Assembly (NCBI GenBank): GCA_964421875.1
Contig: CAYQZD010000047.1
Coordinates: 1-26,872 of the forward strand
DNA: 26,872 bases
Direction: 5' to 3'
From: CAYQZD01 sp964421875
GTDB lineage: Bacteria > Electryoneota > Tariuqbacteria > Tariuqbacterales > Tariuqbacteraceae
Notes under the pieces: model-generated
What the model saw: only the letters and a program-made list of their open reading frames with translations
What the model was told of the DNA's origin: nothing
Databases searched by the model: none
Position numbers and translations under genes: made by a program
In this document: positions 14,505-22,635 of the stretch, in pieces
How the letters are laid out: each line of letters starts with the position of its first letter
Numbering within the stretch: the first letter of the stretch is position 1

Positions 14505-15539
14505 ATGAGTGAAGCCAATAATTTCCAAGGTAAGACATTATTAATCACCGGCGGCACCGGCTCCTTCGGCAACGCGATGTGCCGCCGTCTGTTGAAAACT
14601 GATATTGAAGAAATCCGTATCTTCAGCCGGGACGAGAAAAAGCAGGACGATATGCGCCGGCGCTACGGAGACAAGCGGTTGTCATTCTATATCGGCGATG
14701 TTCGAAATCACCGTTCCATCACGGATGCGTTCACCGGCGTCGATTTCGTCTTCCACGCCGCCGCGCTGAAACAGGTTCCGAGTTGCGAGTTCTATCCCAT
14801 AGAAGCTTTAATGACGAATGCGCACGGCGCCGAGAATGCCCTCAATGCGGCGATGGAATGCGGTGTGAAAAAGATTGTGTTCCTCAGCACCGATAAAGCG
14901 GTTTACCCTATTAACGCGATGGGCATCTCCAAAGCGATGATGGAGAAATTAATGACCGCTAAAGCCCGTGTCGCCGCGCATAAAAACATCGTGGCTTGCG
15001 GCACCAGATACGGCAATGTCATCGCTTCCCGCGGTTCGGTGATACCGCTCTTCTTCCAGCAGATTCGCGACGGACTCCCCGTAACCATTACGGATCCGTT
15101 GATGACCCGCTTTATGATGTCGCTGGAAGATGCGGTGGATTTGGTCTTCTATGCTTACGATAAGGCTCAACCCGGCGATATCTTTGTCCAGAAAGCGCCC
15201 GCTGCGACCATTGAAGTGCTGGCGCAGGCGGTCAAAGACATCCTCAAAGCGGACAATCCGATTCGCATTATCGGCACCCGCCACGGCGAAAAACAATACG
15301 AAACGCTCCTCACCAGGGAAGAGATGATGCGCGCCGAGGATTTGGGCGGTTACTACCGGATTCCCGCCGACAGCCGGGATTTAAACTACGACATCTATTT
15401 TTCAAACGGAAAGGAACAAATCTCCTCGAGTCTTGATTATAATTCCCATAACACCGAGAGGCTGTCTATGGAGGGACTGAAAAGCCTTCTGCTTTCGGTC
15501 AGAGAAATCCAGGATTTGATTGCGAAAATGGAGGAATAA
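14505..15539 (+). CDS. capE: UDP-GlcNAc 4,6-dehydratase/5-epimerase (CapE/FnlA/WbjB type)
   Basis: First enzyme of UDP-N-acetyl-L-fucosamine synthesis. In this family UDP-GlcNAc is converted to a UDP-2-acetamido-2,6-dideoxy-4-keto-hexose with C5 (then C3) epimerisation. The protein has 344 residues. TGGTGSFGNAM (15-25) binds NADP, FSRDEKKQDDMRRRYGD (40-56) is typical of the FlaA1/CapD-like group, and FLSTDKAVYPINAMGISKA (127-145) carries the active-site Asp130-Lys131. M139 replaces the usual Tyr before K143, the signature I know for the CapE/FnlA branch as opposed to PseB/FlaA1 (Tyr). RYGNVIASRGSVIPLF and TRFMMSLEDAVDL follow. Its stop overlaps the capF start by one base (TAATG), and capF and capG follow in order, which settles the assignment. 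Confidence 0.92.
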   Translation: MSEANNFQGKTLLITGGTGSFGNAMCRRLLKTDIEEIRIFSRDEKKQDDMRRRYGDKRLSFYIGDVRNHRSITDAFTGVDFVFHAAALKQVPSCEFYPIEALMTNAHGAENALNAAMECGVKKIVFLSTDKAVYPINAMGISKAMMEKLMTAKARVAAHKNIVACGTRYGNVIASRGSVIPLFFQQIRDGLPVTITDPLMTRFMMSLEDAVDLVFYAYDKAQPGDIFVQKAPAATIEVLAQAVKDILKADNPIRIIGTRHGEKQYETLLTREEMMRAEDLGGYYRIPADSRDLNYDIYFSNGKEQISSSLDYNSHNTERLSMEGLKSLLLSVREIQDLIAKMEE

Positions 15540-16657
15540 TGAAGATTCTGGTTACCGGTTCCAAAGGTTTTATTGGATTGAATCTGCTCAGCGTCCTGCA
15601 AAGGATGGAAGATGTTACTGTCTTTCAGTTTGATATTGATAACACCAAGGATGACTTACAGGAAGCCTTGCGGGAATGTGAAGTTATCTTTCACCTTGCC
15701 GGGGTTAACCGTCCCAAGGATGTTTCGGAATTCGCCGAAGTCAACGCGGGACTGACCGGAGATATCTGCGATTCCCTGCGAAAAATGCGCCGAACCCCGC
15801 GAATAATTCTATCCTCCTCGACTCAAACTGAACTGGATAATCCCTACGGCGCCAGCAAGAAAGCGGCGGAAGAGGTTCTGAAACAATTCCACCGGGATAC
15901 CGGTGCGGATGTTGTCGTTTACCGCCTGCCAGGCGTGTTTGGAAAATGGAGCCGTCCCAATTATAACACTGTCGTCGCCACATTCTGCCACAATATCGCC
16001 CGTGATTTGCCTATTCAGATATCCGATCAAAACCACATTCTGCAACTCGTTTACATAGACGATGTCGTGCAGGCTTTTTGCTCGGAAATAAATCCTGAAC
16101 GGATTGAAAACGTTTTCCGCTTCGCTGATGTATCCCCGGTTTTTTCGATTACTCTCGGCAAGCTCACTGAGATGACGAAGTCCTTCAGGGATTCCCGGAA
16201 AACATTGCTGCTGCCTGCGTTGGAAGACGGTTTCACCAGACGCCTCTATGCGACATACCTCTCATTTCTCCCCTCGAATGAATTCTCCTATAATCTGCTG
16301 AAAAGGGAAGACCAGCGCGGCGTTTTGGCGGAATTTGTTAAGTCTCCTGCTATGGGACAGATATTTGTGTCACGTACCAAGCCGGGGATAACCCGGGGCG
16401 ATCACTATCATCATACAAAATGTGAAAAATTCCTTATATTAGAGGGTGAAGGCATAATTCGCTTTCGAAAGATTGATGGTGACGAAATCCTTAGCTATCC
16501 GGTTAATGGAAAAGAACTAAAAGTACTGGACATACCCCCAGGTTATACACACTCGATAGAAAATGTGGGAAATTCCGAAATGATTGTGTTGTTCTGGGCC
16601 AGCGAAATGTATGATTCCACAAAACCTGACACAGATTACCTCCCGGTGCTAAAATGA
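15539..16657 (+). CDS. capF: CapF/FnlB bifunctional reductase-cupin (UDP-L-FucNAc pathway)
   Basis: Two-domain enzyme of 372 residues acting second in UDP-L-FucNAc synthesis. The C-terminal cupin epimerises C3 of the keto-sugar and the N-terminal SDR reduces C4 with NADPH. The SDR domain (about 1-245) has VTGSKGFIG (5-13), FHLAGVNRPKD (51-61) and Y103-G-A-S-K107 as the catalytic pair. The cupin domain (about 255-372) has GDHYHHTKCEKFLILEGEG (287-305), with His289, His291 and Glu296 as likely zinc and active-site residues, and PGYTHSIENVG with His338. Order and length match known CapF. It is tightly coupled: the start overlaps capE by one base, and the end overlaps capG by four bases (ATGA). 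Confidence 0.93.
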   Translation: MKILVTGSKGFIGLNLLSVLQRMEDVTVFQFDIDNTKDDLQEALRECEVIFHLAGVNRPKDVSEFAEVNAGLTGDICDSLRKMRRTPRIILSSSTQTELDNPYGASKKAAEEVLKQFHRDTGADVVVYRLPGVFGKWSRPNYNTVVATFCHNIARDLPIQISDQNHILQLVYIDDVVQAFCSEINPERIENVFRFADVSPVFSITLGKLTEMTKSFRDSRKTLLLPALEDGFTRRLYATYLSFLPSNEFSYNLLKREDQRGVLAEFVKSPAMGQIFVSRTKPGITRGDHYHHTKCEKFLILEGEGIIRFRKIDGDEILSYPVNGKELKVLDIPPGYTHSIENVGNSEMIVLFWASEMYDSTKPDTDYLPVLK

Positions 16658-17784
16658 AAGTAATGACCATAATCGGGACCCGTCCCGAAATTATCCGGCT
16701 TTCGCGGGTTATCGCGGCGCTCGATAAATACGCCGAACACATCATCGTCCATACCGGTCAGAATTACGATTATGAACTCAACGAGGTGTTCTTCCAAGAC
16801 CTGGAAATTCGCAAGCCGGACTATTTCCTCGACTCAGCCGGTAAAACTCCCGCGGAGACCATCGGAAATGTCATCACCCGCTCGGACGAGGTCCTTCGCA
16901 AGGAAAAACCGGAAGCGGTGTTGATCTTAGGGGACACCAACAGTTGTCTGGCGGCCTATTCCGCGAAAAGACTGAAGATTCCCGTGTTTCATATGGAAGC
17001 CGGCAATCGTTGTTTCGACCAGCGCGTCCCCGAAGAAATCAACCGTAAGATTGTCGACCACATCAGCGACGTCAACCTCCCTTATTCCTCAATCTCAAGG
17101 GAATATCTGCTGCGAGAGGGTATTCCTCCGGATCGCGTAATCAAGACCGGCAGCCCAATGTTCGAAGTCCTCCATTACTACAAACCTAAAATTTCCGCTT
17201 CCGATGTGATGGAACGTTTGCAACTCAAAGACTACGAATTTTTTCTGGTCAGTTCTCATCGCGAGGAAAACATCGACCACCCACGCCAATTCGCCGGATT
17301 GGTGAAGATGTTGAACTGGCTCGCCGCGGAGTACGACAGACCCATAATCGTTTCCACCCATCCACGCACCAGGAATAAAATTGAAAACGAGGGGATAACT
17401 TTCCCCAGTCATATTTGCCTGATGAAACCCCTGGGCTACTGTGATTATGTCAAGCTGCAGATTCACGCCAGGACGGCGCTTTCAGACAGCGGCACCATCA
17501 CCGAAGAGTCTTCCATTCTGAACTTTCCCGCATTGAACATCCGCGACGCCCATGAGCGGCCGGAAGGGATGGAAGAGGGGGCGGTGATGATGACCGGATT
17601 CGATATAAGGCGAGTTGAAGATGGATTGGCTATCCTGGAAAAACAATCCCGCGGACAAGAGAGAATGTTAAATATTGTCAAGGACTATGAAATCCCCAAT
17701 GTATCGGAAAAAGTGGTGAGAGTGATACTAAGTTATACAAATTATGTGAATCGGTTTGTGTGGTTAAAGGATGTATCCTATTAG
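16654..17784 (+). CDS. capG: CapG/FnlC UDP-sugar C2-epimerase (UDP-L-FucNAc pathway)
   Basis: Non-hydrolysing UDP-GlcNAc 2-epimerase homologue of 376 residues. In this context it would epimerise C2 of UDP-N-acetyl-L-pneumosamine to give UDP-N-acetyl-L-fucosamine. Motifs: IIGTRPEIIRLSRVI (6-20), HTGQNYDYELNEVFF (33-47), LILGDTNSC (90-98) and HMEAGNRCFDQRVPEEINR (113-131), then SSHREENIDHP and the late SDSGTITEESSILNFPAL, which bind UDP in WecB-type enzymes. CFDQRVPEE is typical of the FnlC/CapG branch, whereas WecB usually has a different residue set here; this is from memory. The start overlaps the capF stop by four bases. Completion of the capE-capF-capG order makes the pathway call firm. 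Confidence 0.92.
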   Translation: MKVMTIIGTRPEIIRLSRVIAALDKYAEHIIVHTGQNYDYELNEVFFQDLEIRKPDYFLDSAGKTPAETIGNVITRSDEVLRKEKPEAVLILGDTNSCLAAYSAKRLKIPVFHMEAGNRCFDQRVPEEINRKIVDHISDVNLPYSSISREYLLREGIPPDRVIKTGSPMFEVLHYYKPKISASDVMERLQLKDYEFFLVSSHREENIDHPRQFAGLVKMLNWLAAEYDRPIIVSTHPRTRNKIENEGITFPSHICLMKPLGYCDYVKLQIHARTALSDSGTITEESSILNFPALNIRDAHERPEGMEEGAVMMTGFDIRRVEDGLAILEKQSRGQERMLNIVKDYEIPNVSEKVVRVILSYTNYVNRFVWLKDVSY

Positions 17785-17853
17785 TTGATTTGAAGAATCA
17801 TTTCCTGATGTAAATTCATCATTATTGTTTGAATCCAGTAAATATGACTGGCA

Positions 17854-19089
17854 ATGAAAATAACCATAATATCATTAATTTTCCCGCCTGAAACCGGAGC
17901 TGCGCGTCGTGTCGGCGAAATTGTTCAATTTTTAGCTGAAAAAGGGCATGATGTTACTGTGATTACCGGATATCCCAACTACCCCAAAGGGGTAATATTC
18001 GAAGGCTACAAGAACAGATTTATAGAAAAAAGTATTTGGAAAGATAAAGTCAATATATATCGAGTCGGTCTATATATTACTTCCAAGCGCAGCAGTTTTA
18101 AACACCGCCTTCTGCAGTATCTTAGTTTTATGCTCAGCTCCTTTATCGGCAGCCTGCAGGGTGCAAAACCCGATGTGATATATTTTCTCTCGCCCCCTTA
18201 TTTCCTGGGAATCACCGCCTGGCTGGCAGCGAAAATCCGGGGAGCCAAACTGGCGATGGATGTGCAGGATTTTTGGCCGGAAGCGGCTATAGCAGTAGGA
18301 TGGGTGAAGAATAAAACATTCATCAAGTTCTTATATGCAACCGAACGTTTCATCTACCGGAAATGTGATACAATCTTTACCGTTTCAGATGTGATGAAGC
18401 GGAAGATAATAGAACGGGGAATTCCTGAAGATAAGATTTTCCCAAACCTGAATTGGTGCGACACGAATACCTATGCTCCGGTATCGGGAGATTCCATACG
18501 AAAACTCCATAACCTGGAAGCCATGTTCGTAATATTGTTTGCGGGTAATTTGGGTATAGCGCAATCACTCGATAATGTGCTGGAAGCAGCAAAAATTCTA
18601 CAGGCGAATGATGATAATACTATAGTATTTGTTTTGCTTGGTGAAGGTGTGGAAAAGTCCCGATTAGTTGAAAAAGGCGCAAAGTTGAAACTGAACAATG
18701 TTAAGTTTTTGCCGGGAGTTCCTGAATCTGAGGTACCTTACTATTTCGGAATGTCGAATGTATTATTATCGAATCTGGGACGAGCACCGCATCGGGAAGC
18801 GGCTATTCCCAGCAAGATTCAAGTGTATATGACCAGCGCGAAACCATTATTAGTAGCTGCTGAAGGGGCTTCTGTCCAATTAGTCGAGAAGGCGATATGT
18901 GGAATCACTGTACCACCTGATGATCCGGTAGCGCTAAGTAAAGCGGCGCTTGAATTGGCAGGAATGAGCAAAGACCGAAGGGAGCAATTGGGACGAGCGG
19001 CGAGAGAATATGCGATTGAACATTTTGACCTTAAAAAACAATGTGCATTTTGTGAGAGGAAGTTGAAAGAAATAGCTGGAGTATTATAA
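17854..19089 (+). CDS. WbuB-like glycosyltransferase, likely FucNAc transferase
   Basis: GT4 family enzyme of 411 residues closely resembling WbuB, the predicted L-FucNAc transferase of E. coli O-antigen clusters. Seen: SLIFPPETGAARRVGEIV (7-24), VITGYPNYPKG (36-46), YFLSPPYFLGITAWLAA (110-126) and MDVQDFWPEAAIAVGWV (135-151), all blocks I associate with WbuB. The C-terminal donor site is FAGNLGIAQSLDNVLEAAKIL, LLGEGVEK and AIPSKIQVYMTSAKPLLVAAE. A hydrophobic patch around 85-125 may hold it to the membrane. It lies 69 bases after the FucNAc synthesis set, so transfer of L-FucNAc made by CapE/F/G is the simplest role; this is inference from context. ATG 17854 starts at a family-typical MKITIIS. 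Confidence 0.86.
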   Translation: MKITIISLIFPPETGAARRVGEIVQFLAEKGHDVTVITGYPNYPKGVIFEGYKNRFIEKSIWKDKVNIYRVGLYITSKRSSFKHRLLQYLSFMLSSFIGSLQGAKPDVIYFLSPPYFLGITAWLAAKIRGAKLAMDVQDFWPEAAIAVGWVKNKTFIKFLYATERFIYRKCDTIFTVSDVMKRKIIERGIPEDKIFPNLNWCDTNTYAPVSGDSIRKLHNLEAMFVILFAGNLGIAQSLDNVLEAAKILQANDDNTIVFVLLGEGVEKSRLVEKGAKLKLNNVKFLPGVPESEVPYYFGMSNVLLSNLGRAPHREAAIPSKIQVYMTSAKPLLVAAEGASVQLVEKAICGITVPPDDPVALSKAALELAGMSKDRREQLGRAAREYAIEHFDLKKQCAFCERKLKEIAGVL

Positions 19090-19090
19090 A

Positions 19091-20137
19091 TTGTCCTCTT
19101 TCTGTACTGAATATAAAAGACTGGGAGAATACACAATACTTTATGTGGAAGAGAACGGCCGGCTCTGGGTCAGCAGAGGATACAGCCTCTTCTACAGTGA
19201 TGATGGAGGAGATTCATTTCACTTCCGCGCGAAGTATAAATCCCCTAACTGGCGCAAAATCACCAGCCCTAACCGCTTGTTTTGGCGATTTGTCCGGGGC
19301 GGATTCTTATGCCTCCTTCCCCTGCCTGATGGTGGAATTGTTGCTTCGGTTAGAGGTCAAGTCCTTCGTGCCGATAAGGGAAAAACTGTCCTGCTTCCCG
19401 TACTACATTGTCCTGGAAGAACCTTCAGACTGGAACTGACACCCGAAGGACGAATTTACACCGGCGAGTATTTCTACAACAGAGACCGCACTGAAGTCCT
19501 GGTCTATTTTTCCGATAATGATGGAGTCAATTGGAGTCCTATTTATCGCTTTTCCCCCGGCGATATTCGACATATCCATTGTATTCGCTACGACCCTTAT
19601 ATTAAAGGCTTGGTAATAGCAACCGGGGACCTTGGTGCCGAGTGTAAGATACTATTAACAACCGATAACTTTGCAACGGTTCAAGTGCTGATTGAAGGTG
19701 TTCAGCAAGCGCGCTGTTATGATATAATCCCCACTATGAACGGTTATTATTTCGCTACGGACACTCAGTTGGAACAAAACTATATTCAGTTCCTCGACCG
19801 CAACGGGATACTTGAGCCGTTGGTCCCGATTGCCGGCAGCGGTCTCGGGGCTTGCAGGGTTCGAGACAGTTTGTTTTTCGCCACCGCGGCTGAACCTAGC
19901 CGCGTGAATCTTGATCCACGCCCTACGCTTTACGGATCTAATGATGGAATGCACTGGCAGGTTATTGCGCGATGGACCGCAGACTACTGGTCGCGGGGAA
20001 AAGTTTTGAAAGCAGCGCTATTTCAGATGGCGAGGATCATACTAACAAATAGTTTTAATAGTGAAAGACTCTACGCAACAACTATTGCAGTGCAAAAAGA
20101 TGATGGTATATTACATTGTTGGAAAATCGAAGAATAA
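19091..20137 (+). CDS. Asp-box (BNR) beta-propeller protein of unknown role
   Basis: Protein of 348 residues with no signal peptide or membrane segment, starting at TTG one base after the WbuB-like gene. It carries Asp-box repeats typical of sialidase-like beta-propellers: YSDDGGDSF (35-43), FSDNDGVNW (140-148) and a degenerate GSNDGMHW (282-289). Between them are repeated strand-loop units such as GGIVASVRGQVLRAD, GRIYTGEYFYN and KGLVIATGD. The sialidase FRIP motif and catalytic Arg triad are not obvious, so enzymatic activity is doubtful. Being leaderless, it is probably cytoplasmic and may bind a nucleotide sugar, a lipid-linked glycan or another cluster protein. An unrecognised signal or a further upstream start is unlikely given the spacing. 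The function is unknown to me. Confidence 0.7.
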   Translation: MSSFCTEYKRLGEYTILYVEENGRLWVSRGYSLFYSDDGGDSFHFRAKYKSPNWRKITSPNRLFWRFVRGGFLCLLPLPDGGIVASVRGQVLRADKGKTVLLPVLHCPGRTFRLELTPEGRIYTGEYFYNRDRTEVLVYFSDNDGVNWSPIYRFSPGDIRHIHCIRYDPYIKGLVIATGDLGAECKILLTTDNFATVQVLIEGVQQARCYDIIPTMNGYYFATDTQLEQNYIQFLDRNGILEPLVPIAGSGLGACRVRDSLFFATAAEPSRVNLDPRPTLYGSNDGMHWQVIARWTADYWSRGKVLKAALFQMARIILTNSFNSERLYATTIAVQKDDGILHCWKIEE

Positions 20138-20458
20138 GAAGACGACTTACATTCTCAAATTATGGTTCATCTCCAAATCAGTTGCAGGAGCTATTGTGTA
20201 GGATTCAGTTATTTCCGTATCAGAATCACAGAATACTCTGAAGGCTCATAATACATAGAATAATATATTCTACGTTGCATGATTATTCTGAGTTTTCGGT
20301 GAATTATGCGGATTTCTGTGACTCAAAAAAGTCAACAAAAACAACTATATTTCACTTACTTTTAATGCAATATTATGTATTTATTATATATAACACTGCA
20401 TACTCGATAATTTCTTGTAACTAAAACGCAGAAGAGCCCAAATCATCAAAAATAATAT
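20138..20458. other. AT-rich intergenic region with nested inverted repeats
   Basis: 321 bases without a credible gene, strongly AT-rich toward the 3' end. It includes a 7-bp stem TAGAATA/TATTCTA with a 3-base loop (20256-20272) nested within CAGAATA (20229-20235) and TATTCTG (20284-20290), and a more distant CACAGAA/TTCTGTG pairing. The last 100 bases are rich in TATTAT- and TATATA-like hexamers where a promoter could lie, but none has a well-spaced -35 box. No ribosome site precedes the ATP-grasp start. Confidence 0.5.
20229..20290. promoter_or_regulatory. Nested hairpin in leader of ATP-grasp gene
   Basis: Outer arms CAGAATA (20229-20235) and TATTCTG (20284-20290) enclose a perfect inner stem TAGAATA/TATTCTA (20256-20272). 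The shared AGAATA core means the arms can also pair in alternative ways, as a switch-like RNA or two related operator half-sites would. AT-rich composition makes chance pairing more likely. Confidence 0.3.
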
Positions 20459-21673
20459 ATGAAAAACAATAAAAAATCCGTAATATTGTGTACCGATGTG
20501 CATCGTAAGGCTGGAGCGATCGTTATTGAAACTTTGTCACGAAATGGTTTATATGTGATTGCTGGAAGTTCGATAGCTGTGAATTCTGGTTTTTTCTCTC
20601 GCTTCTGTAATGAGAGAGTTATTCATCCTTCTACTGAAAACGACAGAGAGCGCTTCCAAGACTGGTTGATTAAATATCTTAGGAGAAGAAACATTGACAT
20701 GGTGATTCCTATTAGTTTAAGCACATTTGCCATAAGTGAAATTCAGGATGAGGTAAGAGAATATACCAACTATCTAGGCCCCAGTCATGATATTTATATG
20801 ATAGGTCATCGTAAAATCACAACGCTAAAAGCAGCTATTGAAGCAGGTGTACCAATCCCTAAAACCTGGTTTCCGCAGGATGAAGGTAATAGTATTGACA
20901 AAGTTATAAACGAAATTGATGACTATCCAGTGTTGTTGAAACCTTCTATTAGTTATGCGGCAAAAGGTATAACATGGTGCTATAATGCTGAAGAATTGGC
21001 CGGTTATTATGAAAAAACTACAAAGGAATGGGGAGAATGTTTTGTTCAAGATTTTGTACCTCCAGGTAAGTTTCAATATAAATGTGACTGGCTAATTGAT
21101 AAAGACCAGAAAAAAATCGCTGGTTTTGTGTTTGGTAAAGCCAGGTGGTATCCTCCCGAAGGAGGAAGTAGCACTCTGAATTTTGCTGCAGACCGCCCGG
21201 ATATTATGCAACATACTTATACCTTACTCAAACATATCAAATGGATTGGTTTCTGCGATATGGACTGGATTGACGATCCGCGTGACAACAAACCTAAACT
21301 GATGGAAATAAATGCCAGGTTTCCGGATACAATTGAGATGGGAATCAGCGCTGGAATAGACTACCCTATACTAATGTACAAATTAGCGCATAATGAGAAA
21401 GTGGAACCGGTTACTGATTATAATAAAAGTTGTTTTCTCAGATTTTTACCAGCGGATATTTTATGGTATCTTTCAGTAAATAAACAAAAGCGGCGTAATA
21501 CTTGGCCAAAATGGTCTAAATTTTTCGATAAAAACACACGCTACCAACTAATTAGTTTCAGAGATCCAATGGTGTTTTTGGGTTATTTACTTGAAAACGC
21601 TAATCAATTGTTTAGAAAAGACTTTTGGCAAAGCCGTATCAGAATAAGTAAAATCTTGGGCAGAAAACGATAA
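20459..21673 (+). CDS. ATP-grasp ligase of a glycan cluster
   Basis: ATP-grasp (CarB-like) enzyme of 404 residues, predicted to activate a carboxylate with ATP and join it to an amine or similar nucleophile. The N-terminal pre-ATP-grasp domain (1-115) starts SVILCTDVHRKAGAIVIETL. The ATP-grasp domain shows YPVLLKPSISYAAKGITW (156-173) with ATP-binding K161 and K169, CFVQDFVPPGKF (194-205) as the hinge, and KLMEINARFPDTIEMG (280-295) with metal-binding Glu283 and Asn285. The C-terminal 90 residues are basic. The gene is AT-rich (23 of 60 bases G or C in 20461-20520) with non-coding flanks, which suggests separate acquisition. A role in linking an amino acid or another acid to an amino sugar or uronic acid is inference. 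The start lacks a ribosome site. Confidence 0.83.
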   Translation: MKNNKKSVILCTDVHRKAGAIVIETLSRNGLYVIAGSSIAVNSGFFSRFCNERVIHPSTENDRERFQDWLIKYLRRRNIDMVIPISLSTFAISEIQDEVREYTNYLGPSHDIYMIGHRKITTLKAAIEAGVPIPKTWFPQDEGNSIDKVINEIDDYPVLLKPSISYAAKGITWCYNAEELAGYYEKTTKEWGECFVQDFVPPGKFQYKCDWLIDKDQKKIAGFVFGKARWYPPEGGSSTLNFAADRPDIMQHTYTLLKHIKWIGFCDMDWIDDPRDNKPKLMEINARFPDTIEMGISAGIDYPILMYKLAHNEKVEPVTDYNKSCFLRFLPADILWYLSVNKQKRRNTWPKWSKFFDKNTRYQLISFRDPMVFLGYLLENANQLFRKDFWQSRIRISKILGRKR

Positions 21674-21738
21674 GATGATTAAAAGATTGAAGCAAAGCGA
21701 TTTTCAATATCAATGATATGTCAAAATAATTTTTACTA

Positions 21739-22635
21739 ATGTTATCTGAAGCTAAACAATGTCTCCTTTCAATCGATGTCGAAGACTGGTTCCACCTAAT
21801 TGGCGCCGGGATCGGATATCAATTGAAAGGGGATGATCCCGGCGTTGGAGCGTGGGATTCCTTTCCCGGCAGAGTGGAATACACCACAAATTGGATATTG
21901 GATACACTCGATGAAGACCAAGTCAAAGGCACTTTCTTTATCCTGGGGTGGGTGGCGAAAAAATTCCCGGAACTGGTGAAGGAAATCCACAATCGCGGTC
22001 ATGAAATCGCCAGTCACAGCTATTGGCACAAGATCCTTAAGGTCCAGGAAAGGGATGAATTCAGGAAAGATGTCAGAATGTCCCTGGACGTCCTGCAGAA
22101 TATCACCGGTGAAAAAGTGGCGGGATTTCGTATCTCATCTGCCACTGTCGATGATTGGGCGGTCGATATTCTCGCAGAGGAAGGACTCATTTATGACTCC
22201 AGTCTATTTCCTGTGACATATCATGATGTCTATGGTTCATTATCAAATACCGATAATAATAAAGCCATAGAAAAACTTAAAAATGGACTTTGGGAAGTTA
22301 AACTATCCAGCTTGAATATAGGAAATAAATGGCTGCCCTGGAGTGGAGGGGGGTATTTCAGATTGTTGCCATACCCGGTTTTCAAATGGGGAATGAATAG
22401 AATTCTAAAGGAGAGAGGGGTATTCAATTTCTATATCCATCCCTGGGAACTGGATGATAAACCGCCTATTCTGAATAACTTGAGATTTCCCTACAAAATG
22501 AGACGGTATGTTTTCATTAAGAGAACCCGCCCTCGGTTTAAGCGGTTGTTGAAAGATTTTAAATTCATACCCATAATCACGAAGTTAGAAGAATTGAATC
22601 AATCCGACATTCACGATTCAGCCTCCGATAAATAA
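21739..22635 (+). CDS. Polysaccharide deacetylase, DUF3473/XrtA-locus type
   Basis: NodB-fold carbohydrate esterase of 298 residues, expected to remove N- or O-acetyl groups from the glycan or its precursor. LSIDVEDWFHL (10-20) has the catalytic base D13 and the D16 metal ligand region. TFFILGWVAKKFPELV (65-80) and GHEIASHSYWHKIL (87-100) carry the metal-binding His93 and His97 (H-S-x-x-H). AGFRISSATVDDWAVDIL (128-145) is the Arg motif. The C-terminal part with WSGGGYFRLLPYP and FNFYIHPWELD matches the DUF3473 extension seen in PEP-CTERM/exopolysaccharide-locus deacetylases. No signal peptide is present, so it is probably cytoplasmic, as for others in this group. The stop abuts the next start directly (TAA-ATG). 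Confidence 0.92.
   Translation: MLSEAKQCLLSIDVEDWFHLIGAGIGYQLKGDDPGVGAWDSFPGRVEYTTNWILDTLDEDQVKGTFFILGWVAKKFPELVKEIHNRGHEIASHSYWHKILKVQERDEFRKDVRMSLDVLQNITGEKVAGFRISSATVDDWAVDILAEEGLIYDSSLFPVTYHDVYGSLSNTDNNKAIEKLKNGLWEVKLSSLNIGNKWLPWSGGGYFRLLPYPVFKWGMNRILKERGVFNFYIHPWELDDKPPILNNLRFPYKMRRYVFIKRTRPRFKRLLKDFKFIPIITKLEELNQSDIHDSASDK

Noticed and set aside
14505..15539. PseB (pseudaminic acid) dehydratase
   Set aside because: The active-site Tyr is Met139 as in CapE/FnlA, and CapF and CapG follow directly; no PseF-I genes are present.
19091..20137. Secreted sialidase
   Set aside because: Asp-boxes are present, but there is no signal peptide, no FRIP motif and no obvious catalytic Arg triad.
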